A stretch of 64,000 nucleotides of DNA, taken from positions 744,001-808,000 of the forward strand of contig CAWFLL010000002.1 of NCBI GenBank assembly GCA_963816785.1, given 5' to 3'. Made by a program: the position numbers and the translations under genes. The stretch's first letter is position 1. Each line of letters begins with the position of its first letter. The DNA is from VRUE01 sp963816785 (GTDB lineage Bacteria > Actinomycetota > Thermoleophilia > Solirubrobacterales > 70-9). Shown here piece by piece: positions 8,066 to 17,600 of the stretch. The notes under the pieces are model-generated. The model worked only from the letters and a program-made list of their open reading frames with translations, did not search any database and had not been told where the DNA came from.

Positions 8066-8788
8066 GTGCAAGCTAGCGGGCATTTTGGCCGTTTGTTGGA
8101 TATGACGGTGGATGCCGAGCGTTTGGGCGTTGGCGCCCTCCAACCAGCCGACCTGCCGTCCCTGGTCACGATCGCGAGCAGCGTCGAGATGCGTCGCCGA
8201 ATCTCCGCTGCCCTCACGGGAGAGAAGCTCCTAGTCGCGGCGGAGATCGACGAGCCCGCCGCTGCCATCGGCCTGAGCCTGGACGATTTCGCCGTGATCG
8301 TTTTCGCCTGCGATGTGGATGCCCCCCGCGAGATGGCGGAACTCCGGCGCCTGTGCAAGGAGGCCGCACGCGGACCGGCGGTGGTGGTGATCTCCCCGCC
8401 CTCGACCGGGATGGGGGTGCGCCGCGCACTCGACGCCGGGGCCGATGGATTGGTATTCGAGCCGGAACTCGAGCTGACCCTCGCGACGGCGATCCATGCT
8501 GTTGCGATCGGACAGGCGGTGGTCCCGCGCAAGCTTCGCGCCAGCTTCGAAAGGCCGGCACTCTCCCATCGCGAGAATCAGGTGCTTGCGCTCGTTTGCG
8601 ACGGGCTCACCAATGCCGAGATCGCGGAGCGACTCTTCCTCGCCGAGAGCACGATCAAGAGTCACCTTTCCTCGATCTTCACGAAGTTCGGCGTTCGCTC
8701 CCGCAAGGAGGTGGTGGCGGCATTCTGTGACCCCGACCTGGCGCTGGTCCGGGTCCCTGCCGCTGCCGGCGACGACATCTCAGGGTGA
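8066..8788 (+). CDS. LuxR-family transcriptional regulator with receiver-like N-terminus
   Basis: A 240-residue NarL/LuxR-type regulator. The C-terminal HTH is unmistakable (LSHRENQVLALVCDGLTNAE, then STIKSHLSSIFTKFGVRSR, about 168-215). The N-terminal 130 residues look like a receiver domain (VVVISPPSTGMGVRRALDAG) but the usual phospho-acceptor pattern is not obvious, so it may be unphosphorylated. An ATG at 8102 (MTVDAERLG) in the same frame is an alternative start. Its TGA overlaps the GTG of the DegT gene, so it is transcribed with polysaccharide genes and may regulate them. Confidence 0.82.
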   Translation: MQASGHFGRLLDMTVDAERLGVGALQPADLPSLVTIASSVEMRRRISAALTGEKLLVAAEIDEPAAAIGLSLDDFAVIVFACDVDAPREMAELRRLCKEAARGPAVVVISPPSTGMGVRRALDAGADGLVFEPELELTLATAIHAVAIGQAVVPRKLRASFERPALSHRENQVLALVCDGLTNAEIAERLFLAESTIKSHLSSIFTKFGVRSRKEVVAAFCDPDLALVRVPAAAGDDISG

Positions 8789-9960
8789 ACTTCCGCATGG
8801 ACAGCGGAGTGAGCGCTCACTCGAACGGTCGGTCTGCCGCGACCGCGCTCGATTCGGGGGTGCCGTTCACACGCCTCGACAATCACGACCCGGAGCTTCT
8901 TCGCGAGCTCCTCGAGGTCGTTGGCGACGTCGGCAGCCGGGCTGCATTCACCCTTGGTGCCGAGGTTGAGGAATTCGAGCGTGCTTTCGCCGCATCGTGT
9001 GAGGTGAACCACGCGATCGGGGTGTCCTCGGGCACCGCTGCGCTTGAGCTCGCGCTGCGCGGCCTGGGGGTCGGCCCCGGCGACGAGGTGATCGTCCCCA
9101 CAAACAGCTTCATCGCGACCGCCGAGGCGGTGAGCGCCACCGGCGCATCGCCTCGCCTGGTCGATGTCGACGAGCAGACCGCCCTGCTGACGGCGGAGAT
9201 CGTCGAGATGGCGCTGACTCCGCGAACGCGCTGCGTGATACCCGTCCACCTCTACGGGCGTACCGTGGAGATGGAGGCCCTGCTCGAGCTCTGCAGAGCG
9301 AGGGAAGTCCTCGTCGTCGAGGACGCCTGCCAGGCCCACGGCGCACGCTTCCGCGGCCGGCCCGTCGGATCGCTTGGAGACGCCGGCTGCTTCAGCTTCT
9401 ACCCGACCAAGAACCTCGGCGCCTGGGGTGACGGGGGAGCCGTGGTCACGGACGACCCTGAGCTCGCCGAGCGGGTGCGCCTGCTGCGCAGCCACGGCGA
9501 GAGCACCCGCCACCATCACGAGCTGCCGGCGCGCACCGATCGACTCGATGCCCTGCAGGCCGCGATCCTCCGGGCCAAGTTGGGCCGCCTCGATGACGCA
9601 AACGAGGCTCGGCGCATGGCCGGCGCTTCGCTGCGGGAGGCTCTGGCGGAAAGTCCCGTCGCGCCCCCTGTCGCGCCCCAGGCGCATGGTGACCATGTCT
9701 TCCATCTCTTCGTCGTGCGCGCGACGAAGAGAGACGAGCTACGCGATCACCTCGACGCCCAGGGAATAGCGAGTGCCATTCACTATCCGACTCCGATCCA
9801 TCTCCAGCCGGCGTACTCGGGTCTCGGGCATGCGCCGGGCGACCTTCCGATCGCTGAGCGATTGGCACGAGAGAGCTGCTCGCTGCCGATGTTCCCGTCA
9901 ATCGAATCCTGGGACATCGACCGGATCGCGGTTGCGGTGGCGGAGTTCAGCCTGGCCTGA
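8785..9960 (+). CDS. DegT/DnrJ/EryC1/StrS sugar aminotransferase
   Basis: PLP-dependent aminotransferase that aminates a keto-sugar nucleotide, 391 residues. The PLP lysine is K209 in SFYPTKNLGAWGDGG. Other family signatures are GVSSGTAALELAL (79-91), EVIVPTNSFIATAEA (101-115) and VVEDACQAHGA (177-187). It starts at GTG 8785, overlapping the upstream stop; ATG 8797 is a possible alternative. It resembles WbpE-type enzymes making 3-amino sugars, which fits the WbpD-like acetyltransferase at 5350 and the dehydrogenase at 36671. Confidence 0.9.
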   Translation: MNFRMDSGVSAHSNGRSAATALDSGVPFTRLDNHDPELLRELLEVVGDVGSRAAFTLGAEVEEFERAFAASCEVNHAIGVSSGTAALELALRGLGVGPGDEVIVPTNSFIATAEAVSATGASPRLVDVDEQTALLTAEIVEMALTPRTRCVIPVHLYGRTVEMEALLELCRAREVLVVEDACQAHGARFRGRPVGSLGDAGCFSFYPTKNLGAWGDGGAVVTDDPELAERVRLLRSHGESTRHHHELPARTDRLDALQAAILRAKLGRLDDANEARRMAGASLREALAESPVAPPVAPQAHGDHVFHLFVVRATKRDELRDHLDAQGIASAIHYPTPIHLQPAYSGLGHAPGDLPIAERLARESCSLPMFPSIESWDIDRIAVAVAEFSLA

Positions 9961-9974
9961 TTTGCCGCGACGAC

Positions 9975-10757
9975 CTACGCGGCGCCCTTGCCGTGGATCA
10001 CGGTCGGCACGGTGAGGATCAGGATCTTCAGGTTGAGCAGCAGTGAGCGCGTTTCCACGTACTCGTTGTCGAGCTCGATCATCTGTTGGAACGTCAGCAG
10101 ACTGCGACCCCGGACCTGCCAGAGCCCGGTGAGGCCAGGACGCACCGCGAAACGCCGAAACGCCTCCGCCGGATACTTGTCGACCTCGTACTGGATCGGC
10201 GGGCGGGGACCGACGAGGGACATCTGACCCCTGATCACATTCCAGAGCTGCGGCAGCTCATCGAGGCTGGTCCGTCGCAGGAACGCGCCCACGCGAGTTA
10301 CGCGAGTGTCCTCCGCGAGCTTGGCCATCGGCTGAGTCCGCTCCCCCGCTCCGGAGATCATCCCCTCGACGTGCGCCCGATGTGCGTCGGGTGCGACGCC
10401 GACGTGCATCGTCCGGAACTTTGCGACCGAAAACGGCTCGAGGTCCCGCCCGATCCGGCGCTGTCTGTAGATCGCCGGGCCGGGCGAGTCGAGCCTGACC
10501 GACAGCGCCACGAGGACAAGGATGGGCGAGAGCAGAATCATCAGGGCGACTGCGCCGATCAGGTCAAGCAGGCGAATTACGGCTTCGGTGAAGCGGGAGG
10601 CCGCAGAAGCCCCTGCATGTATCGCCGGGCGGCTATCTCGCCCCCTGGCCCTGGCACTCGAGGTGGGGGGAACCACGGCCTCGCTTCCCGGCGACGCCAT
10701 TCGCAAAAGGGGGTCGGTCCGTTTCACTTCAAGGGAAAAACGTATGCAGGCGCTCAA
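9975..10757 (-). CDS. Initiating sugar-phosphate transferase (WbaP/ExoY-type)
   Basis: Monotopic phosphoglycosyltransferase that loads the first sugar phosphate on undecaprenyl phosphate, starting repeat-unit synthesis. The 260-residue product is the short (ExoY-like) form: a poorly conserved, probably unstructured N-terminus to about 55, a hydrophobic re-entrant helix (IGAVALMILLSPILVLVAL), then the catalytic region with SPGPAIYRQRRIGRD, FRTMHV, TSLDELPQLWNVIRGQMS and GPRPP. The gene is convergent with the DegT gene and starts a minus-strand run of glycosyltransferases. Confidence 0.91.
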   Translation of the reverse strand: MSACIRFSLEVKRTDPLLRMASPGSEAVVPPTSSARARGRDSRPAIHAGASAASRFTEAVIRLLDLIGAVALMILLSPILVLVALSVRLDSPGPAIYRQRRIGRDLEPFSVAKFRTMHVGVAPDAHRAHVEGMISGAGERTQPMAKLAEDTRVTRVGAFLRRTSLDELPQLWNVIRGQMSLVGPRPPIQYEVDKYPAEAFRRFAVRPGLTGLWQVRGRSLLTFQQMIELDNEYVETRSLLLNLKILILTVPTVIHGKGAA

Positions 10758-10769
10758 TGCTTTCGACAG

Positions 10770-11900
10770 CTAGAGCCCGTAGCGCAGCCAGCGTGCCTTG
10801 TTGCGTTCCTCCCGCACGCGGCGCAGCGCCCTGCCGGCTATGAACGGGGGCATCCAGCGGGCGTAGTGCGCGCCCACATTGCGCCTTCGCTCGAGTGCGC
10901 GCCACTCCGGGAGCGAGGTGGCCGCCGGCCAGGTGTCGAGCGCAAACGCAACGAACTCATCGAGGGGCTCCTCACCGACACGGCCACGATCGTAGGCGCG
11001 GCATGCCCGATCGAGCGCCTGGCGGGCGATGCGCTTGCGAGCTCGAGCATGGAGCTCCTCGGCCTCCGGGAGCTGCCCGGCCTGGCCCTCGAAGGCGATG
11101 TCGAAGGCGTCGCGACGGCCCTGAAGGTCGACCAACATTCCGGCGTGGATCGTCCTCTGGAAGCTCGCCGGATGCACTCGGTACAGGCCCTGTGGCGAGC
11201 CCTCGACGCGCGCGACGTCGCTGACGGCGGCCAATCGCATCCACATCTCGAAGTCGAACGTGTGGGGTAGGCGCGGGTCGTAGTAGCCGATCTCGCCGAG
11301 CAACGCCCTACGCACGACCGCCTCGGGGTTGCTGATGCAGTTGGAGCCCGTCCTGCAGCGCTCGGCAAGCCAGTCCCGGCCTGGCCACACGGTGCAACCC
11401 GTGGCTGCCTCCGCACTCAGAGCCGGCGAAGCGCCCTCGAAGTAGTGAGGGTGGCCGTAGACCAGGCCGACCCCGGGATGCTCCTCCATCAGCGCGCCGG
11501 CCCGCGCCAGCGCCCCCGGAGCCAGCATGTCGTCGGCGTCGAGCTTGAGCACATAGTCGCCGGTGGCGGCCCGCAGACCCTCGTTGAAGGTGGCGATGTG
11601 CCCGCGGTTGGTCTTGTGCCGGATGAACTTCACGCGCGGGTCGCGCTCGGCGAACGCCACGGAGATGCGTGGCGTCTCGTCCGTTGAGGCGTCGTCGAGG
11701 ACAATGATCTCGACGTCGACCCCCTCCTGGGCCGTCACGCTGTCCAGGCAGTCAGAGAGGAACCGACCGTAGTTGTGACACGCGATCGCGACCGATATCC
11801 GCGGGTCGCGAACGGGTGGCCGCAGCGGCGAGCGCGCCCCCCGAACCGGACTACGGGTTGGGGTCTTCGAGATCGCCGAGAGCAGGCCGGAGCCGATCAT
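10770..11900 (-). CDS. Family 2 glycosyltransferase
   Basis: GT-A fold transferase of 376 residues. It opens with ISVAIACHNYGRFLSDCLDS, has IIVLDDASTDET near 72, and the metal-binding LDADD near 126. The acceptor half (about 210-300) is rich in aromatic and acidic residues. The last 60 residues are basic. The start ATG overlaps the stop of the upstream glycosyltransferase (ATGA at 11897-11900), so the two are translationally coupled. Confidence 0.88.
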   Translation of the reverse strand: MIGSGLLSAISKTPTRSPVRGARSPLRPPVRDPRISVAIACHNYGRFLSDCLDSVTAQEGVDVEIIVLDDASTDETPRISVAFAERDPRVKFIRHKTNRGHIATFNEGLRAATGDYVLKLDADDMLAPGALARAGALMEEHPGVGLVYGHPHYFEGASPALSAEAATGCTVWPGRDWLAERCRTGSNCISNPEAVVRRALLGEIGYYDPRLPHTFDFEMWMRLAAVSDVARVEGSPQGLYRVHPASFQRTIHAGMLVDLQGRRDAFDIAFEGQAGQLPEAEELHARARKRIARQALDRACRAYDRGRVGEEPLDEFVAFALDTWPAATSLPEWRALERRRNVGAHYARWMPPFIAGRALRRVREERNKARWLRYGL

Positions 11901-13495
11901 GCGAGCCCTCGGGACGGAATCAGATACGCGCTGGCCCTCGGGCCGGCCCCGGCGCCGCTGCCGGTGATCTTCTGCGCCACACGCACCGCCAGCGTCCTGA
12001 TTCGCGAAGCGCGCCGGTCAGCGGAGTCGAATCCGTCGCTGCAGAAGCGGATCGTCCAGAGCAGTGGGGCCCTCGCCTCGATGCCCAAGAGTGCCTCGGC
12101 GTAAGCCGCAAGCTCGTCCGGGTCCGCGCTCGGGTGCGTGCGCGACCGGACCGGAGGCGCGGCAGCGGCGCGCTCGTAGATCCGCTCGCGCATGATGGCC
12201 CAGGCCTCCCCCCCGTGCCGCCGCCGGACCGCCTCGCCACCGGCGCGGCCGACCCGGGTTCGCAGCTCGGAGTCGGCGACCAATCTCGAGAACTCAGCGC
12301 GGTAGGAGGCCACGTCGGCGGCTCCCAGGATCGCATCGTCAAGCGGCCCCGCGCTGCTCATCAACCTGTTCATCCCGGCGTACATGCGACTGGCGAGGAT
12401 CGGGACATCCCGCGCCGCCGCCTCGAGCATCGACGTGATCGAGCCGAACGGGAACGAGTCGAGGTAGATGTCGGCCGCGTCGAGGTAGGCGGAGGGGTCG
12501 GCCTGGGGCCCCGGGATGAGGACGCGCCCGGGAAGCGCGGCGGCAAGCGAGCGCCAGGCAGGGTCGGCGCCGTCGGGGCCGACGGCGGCGAGCGTTACCC
12601 CGGGCCCGGCCTCCAGCGCGGGCTGCACCGCCTCGATGAACCCCGGATGCCACGGGGCGGGCGGGTACTTGACAGGGCGGGCGAGCGTCAGTGCGAGAAG
12701 CTGCGATCCATCGATGCCCAGTCGGCGCTTGGCCTCGGATCGATCGAGCCGGCGGCCGACCCCCGGCAGCGGTACCGGGGATACGAGCTGGTTCTCCTCG
12801 GGGTAGCCCCGCGCCTTCACCGCCGCTTCCGCTGCAATGTCGCGCTGACTCAGCAGCACTGAAATGTTGCCCGCCCCCAGGGCGAAGACATGATCGGCAT
12901 GGTTGACCATCACGATCGGGGCCCCGGAGTAGTCGCCGCCGAAGCAGAGCGTGGGGATGGGATCGTCGGCGTGGGTGTGACACACGACGACATCTGCATC
13001 TTCGGCCGCTGAGCGCAGCTCGCGCGCCCTTTCGAGCAGGGAAGGCGATTCGAGCACCGATGCCGAACCCCCGCGGCGGCGCACCAGGTCGGCGAGCCTC
13101 CGAGACCGAGAGCGCGGCCGCGTCACCACGACGCTGGGCAGGCTGTCCTCATCGGAGCTCACCCATCGCAGCGCCATCTGAATGTCGCCGCCGATCATGT
13201 GTCCCTCGCTGAGGACGTGTAGAACGCGCCGTCGCTCCCCCGCCGGCCGGCGCGCCACGGGGCTCGACGCCGGCAGTGCGGCGCGGGAGATTGCGTCGAG
13301 CGCGCGCTCGAGGCCCACGTCGCGTAGGGGACCACAGGGGTTGGTCATCGCGAAGGCCGCTGCTATACGGCCCCACGCGGCGGCCGAGTCCAGCCTTCTG
13401 GAAGAAATACGCCTCTCGACCAGTGCGACGATCCTCTCGAAGGCACGGGCGTTCGACTCTATCTGCGAAGCGGCCGAATCACGCACAGATCTCAC
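11897..13495 (-). CDS. Glycosyltransferase, GT4-like (GT-B fold)
   Basis: About 532 residues with a GT-B layout. The N-terminal half carries RRVLHVLSEGHMIGGDIQMA and VVCHTHADDPIPTL, the C-terminal half a nucleotide-sugar domain with LALTLARPVKYP, VTLAAVGPDG, DIYLDSFPFGSITSMLEA and ILASRMYAGMN. The last segment resembles the E-x7-E region of retaining transferases. I chose the GTG at 13495 because it overlaps the TGA of the upstream GT8 gene (GTGA); the open frame extends about 108 nt further but inside that gene. The donor sugar is unknown. Confidence 0.78.
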   Translation of the reverse strand: MRSVRDSAASQIESNARAFERIVALVERRISSRRLDSAAAWGRIAAAFAMTNPCGPLRDVGLERALDAISRAALPASSPVARRPAGERRRVLHVLSEGHMIGGDIQMALRWVSSDEDSLPSVVVTRPRSRSRRLADLVRRRGGSASVLESPSLLERARELRSAAEDADVVVCHTHADDPIPTLCFGGDYSGAPIVMVNHADHVFALGAGNISVLLSQRDIAAEAAVKARGYPEENQLVSPVPLPGVGRRLDRSEAKRRLGIDGSQLLALTLARPVKYPPAPWHPGFIEAVQPALEAGPGVTLAAVGPDGADPAWRSLAAALPGRVLIPGPQADPSAYLDAADIYLDSFPFGSITSMLEAAARDVPILASRMYAGMNRLMSSAGPLDDAILGAADVASYRAEFSRLVADSELRTRVGRAGGEAVRRRHGGEAWAIMRERIYERAAAAPPVRSRTHPSADPDELAAYAEALLGIEARAPLLWTIRFCSDGFDSADRRASRIRTLAVRVAQKITGSGAGAGPRASAYLIPSRGLA

Positions 13496-14499
13496 TGGGT
13501 GACCCGAGGTCGAGCGGCTGTGATCACCCGGCCGGCGGACCTGACTCGCGCTGCGACCCGGCGGTGGAGCGAGCGTGATGCGCGTGGCCGCCAGCCGCGC
13601 CATTCGCTTTCGTCGAGAGTCTCATACCAGCGGCTTGAAAGCGGGTGACTGCAGCCCGGATGCCACGGCTTGTCCCGCTCGGTGAAGTGGATGATGGCGG
13701 GATCGTCGAGCGCACGCTCGACGTCATCGCGCCACAGCGCCCACGCCAGGCCCTCGCCCTTCGCGTCTGGGGTCTGCAGGTTCCAGCGCCGGGGCAGCTC
13801 GACCCAATGGCCGCGCAGGACCGAGTTGAGCCCGTCCTGATCGCCCCAGACTGGCTTGGCGTGGCGCAGAAGGTCGAGCGCGCGCTCGGTGACCTCCTGT
13901 GATCGCCAGGACTCGAGTTTGATCAGAAGCATCCCGGTATTGAAGTACGGGGTATCGGGCGCCAGGCCCAGCTCTCGCCAGTCGGTGCCCAGTGGCCCGA
14001 CCGGAAAGGGCGCTCCGGCGTCGCGGACGGCTGCGAGGAGCTCGTTCTCGAGGTCGAGCTCCCAGAGCGGTCGCAGCGACTCGGTGACCACGATGTCGCT
14101 GTCCAGGTAGAGCACCCGGTCATGTGACGGCAGGATGCGCGGCAGCAGCAGGCGGAACAGCGACGCCCTGGTCAGAAAAGTGGAGAAATGCGCCCCCGCG
14201 ACTTCGTCCACCTCGATCCGCCGCCAGGTCAGGTCCAGGCCGCCGTCGAGACCGCGCTCGATGCGAGCGATGTCAGTGGCCGGCACGCCGTCGTGGAGCA
14301 CGGTGACCGCCAGCTCCCCAGGCGCATGGCTCCGGGCAAGGCTCGTCAGCGTGACCGCGAGCGGCATCACGAACTGGGCATCTGCCGCGAGGGCGATCTG
14401 GATGACCTCGCCGGGATGGGCCCCGTCCTTGGCAGCCATCTGAGTGATCAACGCTTTGCGGAGCTCGCACTTGACAGAGCCAGCGTCGAGCGTTTGCAC
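13492..14499 (-). CDS. Family 8 glycosyltransferase
   Basis: Retaining GT-A transferase related to LgtC/galactosyltransferases, 335 residues. The DXD motif is in YLDSDIVV (about 131-138), with YFNTGMLLIKL near 186, and DQDGLNSVL plus IIHFTERDKPWHP as later family landmarks. A start at ATG 14442 (MAAKDGAHP) in the same frame would give a more typical N-terminus beginning just before VIQIALAADAQFV. It is the first gene of the minus-strand coupled set running down to 9975. Confidence 0.87.
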   Translation of the reverse strand: MQTLDAGSVKCELRKALITQMAAKDGAHPGEVIQIALAADAQFVMPLAVTLTSLARSHAPGELAVTVLHDGVPATDIARIERGLDGGLDLTWRRIEVDEVAGAHFSTFLTRASLFRLLLPRILPSHDRVLYLDSDIVVTESLRPLWELDLENELLAAVRDAGAPFPVGPLGTDWRELGLAPDTPYFNTGMLLIKLESWRSQEVTERALDLLRHAKPVWGDQDGLNSVLRGHWVELPRRWNLQTPDAKGEGLAWALWRDDVERALDDPAIIHFTERDKPWHPGCSHPLSSRWYETLDESEWRGWRPRASRSLHRRVAARVRSAGRVITAARPRVTQ

Positions 14500-14625
14500 C
14501 GCGTCCGTGACCTGGTCCTCCGATGGCGCTTTGACCGGCGCGTGCAGGATCGTACGCGCCTCTTGTTCGCCTCCACCGTGTCGGCGTCGTCGTTGGCACC
14601 ACGCGTCGGCGTCTGGAGTTCAGGA

Positions 14626-17600
14626 TCAACCTGCGGCGACCTTGCCTGGTTGCCGGGACCCGGAGGGGGGGCTCACCCCGGCTGCATTGGCGAGCGTTGG
14701 AGCTGGGGGTGGAGTCGGCACCCCGCTCGCGAACAGCACGTCGACGAAGTAGTTGCGAGCGTTGAAGGCCGGTTCGTTCGGGAACGAGCCTGAGGAGCCA
14801 TAGGTGTAGACGCCGTTGCCGCCGGAGGTGTTGCTGTCGAGCGCCTGCAGAGGCGGGTTCGTGATCCCCCCCGAGCTGAACGCCGCAATGGTGGCCGAGA
14901 AGTGGCCGCTCGGGCTGAAGTAGGACGCGACGTAGGTCGTGTCGGCGTCGACCTCGACCGGCTCCTCGAACAGCGCCGTCTGCCACCCGGTGGCGGTCTC
15001 ATTGCTGAAGGTCGCCTGGGCGAGGAGTCCGCCGCCGGCGGTCCAGAGGCTGCCGACGTGGGTGCCGGTGTTCGCCGCCGCCTTGAAGAAGCGGATGCCC
15101 GTCACCTGACCCGGGACCTCAGAGCGGAACTTGACGCCGAGCTCGACGGGGATGGATTCGCCTACGTCGAGTGTTTCCGGCGCATCGAAGTCGAAGATCG
15201 TCGATCGGGGGGTAACAGCCGAGGTGGGGGCGGACGGTGCGCTGGTCCCGGCGTCGTTGATCGCCGCGACACGGAAGGTGTAGGCGGTGCCGTTCTGCAG
15301 GTTCTCGATCAGCAGGCTCGACCCCGCTCCATTGACTTCGATCGGTTCCTGAGCTTCGCCGCCGATGTAGGGGGTGACCGTGTGGCCGGTGATCGGGCTC
15401 TCGCCTTCGCTGAAGGGCTGGTTCCATTCGACCAGGGCGGAGCTCGAGGCCGGGCGGGCGATCACGCCGGTCGGCGCTGCGGGAGGTGTTGGGCCCGGCG
15501 GGAGCGGACTGTCGAAGAGAAGGTCGACGTAGTAGTTGCTGGCGTTAAAGGCGGGTTCGGTCGGGAACGAGCTGGTCTCGCCGTAGGCGTAGACCCCGTT
15601 GGCGCTTACTCCGTTTGCGACTCCGCGCAGCGGCGGGTGGCTGATCCCTGTCCCCGCGAACCCGGATTGCGTCCACGAGAAGTGACCGTGTGGCGCGTAG
15701 TAGGACACGACGTAGGTCGTGCCGGCGTCGATATCGACCGGCTCGTCGAACAGCGCCGTCTGCCACCCGGTGGCGGTCTCATTGGCGAAGGTCGCCTGGG
15801 CGAGGAGTTCGCCGCCGGCTGTCCAGAGGCTGCCGAGGTGGGTGCCGGTGTTGGCCGCCGCCTTGAAGAATCGCACCCCTCTCACGTTGCCCGTTATGTC
15901 GGAGCTGAACTTCATCCCCAGCTCGACCGCGTTGGGATCGTTGACGTCAAGCGTCGATGGCGTCTGGAAGTCAAACAGCGTCGCCTGCGGCTTGACCCGG
16001 GCGCTGGGAGAGGAGGGCGGGCCCGGTCCCACCGCATTCACGGCTCTGACCCTGAACGTGTAGCCGATGCTGTTCTCCAGCCCCCCCACGACGTTGCTCG
16101 TCTGCGACCCACCGACTTCGATCGGCTCCTGAGCCTCGCCGTCGATGTAGGGGGTGATCGTGTAGCCGGTGATCGGGCTCCCAGCTTCGCTGAAGGGCTC
16201 GTTCCACTCGACCAACGCGGAGTGCGAGGCCGGGCGGGCGATGACGCCCGTCGGTACCTCGGGAGGGGTTGGGCCTTCGGTCGGCGAACGGTCGAAGAGG
16301 AGGTCGACGTAGTAGTTGCTGGCGGTGAAGGCGGGTTCGTTCGGGAACGAGCTGGTCTCGCCGTAGGCATACACGCCGTTGGCGCTGGTTCCGTTTGCGA
16401 TTCCGCGCAGCGGGTGGTTCTTGATGTCCGTCCCGGCGAACCCGGATTGCGTCCACGAGAAGTGACCGTGCGGCGCGAAGTAGGACACGACGTAGGTCGT
16501 GTCGGCGTCGACCTCGACCGGCTCGTCGAACAGCGCCGTCTGCCACCCGGTGGCGGTCTCGTTGGTGAAGGTCGCCCGGGCGAGGAGTTCACCGCCGGCG
16601 GTCCAGAGGCTGCCGAGGTGGGTGCCGGTATTCGCCGCCGCCTTGAAGAATCTCACCCCTCTCACGTTGCCCGCGATGTCGGAGCTGAATTTCATCCCCA
16701 GCTCGACCGCGTCGGAGTCGTTGACGTCAAGCGTCGCTGGGGTCTGGAAGTCAAACAGCGTCGCCTGCGGCTTGACCCGGGCGCTGGGAGCGGAGCGAGG
16801 GCTCAGCCCCACTGCACTCGCGGCTCTGACCTTGAACGTGTAGCCGATGCTGTTTGGCAGCCTGGGCACGACCGCGCTCGCCTGCGACCCATCAACCTCA
16901 ACGACATTGTCCTGAGCCTCGCCGTCGATGTAGGGGGTCACCGTGTAGCCGGTGATCGGGCTTCCTTCTTCGCTGAAGGGCGGGTTCCACTCGACCATGG
17001 CTGAGTGCGAGGCCGGGCGGGCGATCACGCCGGTCGGGGCGAATGGAGCAACTGGTCCCGAGGGGGTCACCCCACTCGAGGGAGCCGACTGGGGCCCGGG
17101 CCCGATCACGTTCAGGGCCCTCACCTCGAACGTGTATGTCGTCCCCGTTTGCAGCCCGGTAACGACCCTGCTGGTCGCAAGCGGAATGCCCGATACGATC
17201 GTCGGCGCCTGGGCTTCGGACCCGGCAAAGGGCGTGATTTCGTATTTCGCCGCCGGCCCTCCTTCAGGCGGCGGCAACCACGACACGCTGACCGATTTCG
17301 CACCCGCCACCGTGGCGTCCACCCCCGTCGGCGCCGATGGCGCCTGCAGCGCGCCCAATCCGAGCGCCTCGCGGACGGTCTTGACCGTCGTGCCGTTGGG
17401 TGCACGATCGTCGAGCCAGTCGAGGAAGCCGACGAACGTGTCCAGCGAAACCGTCAGCGGACCTTCTGCGGAAGCGTCGCACCCCCATCCCCATTTGCAG
17501 ACGTGGTGGAAGACGTATTGCACCCAGCCGCCGCCGCCGCTCTCCGCTTCTTCAACGTAGCCCTGCAGATCTGCCAGCGACGTTTGCGGGCCAACCGCGA

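Noticed and set aside
14902..17004. 700-codon open frame on the plus strand
   Set aside because: It is the antisense of the deacetylase gene; high GC content keeps opposite frames open, and the product is Arg/Gly/Val-rich with no family character.
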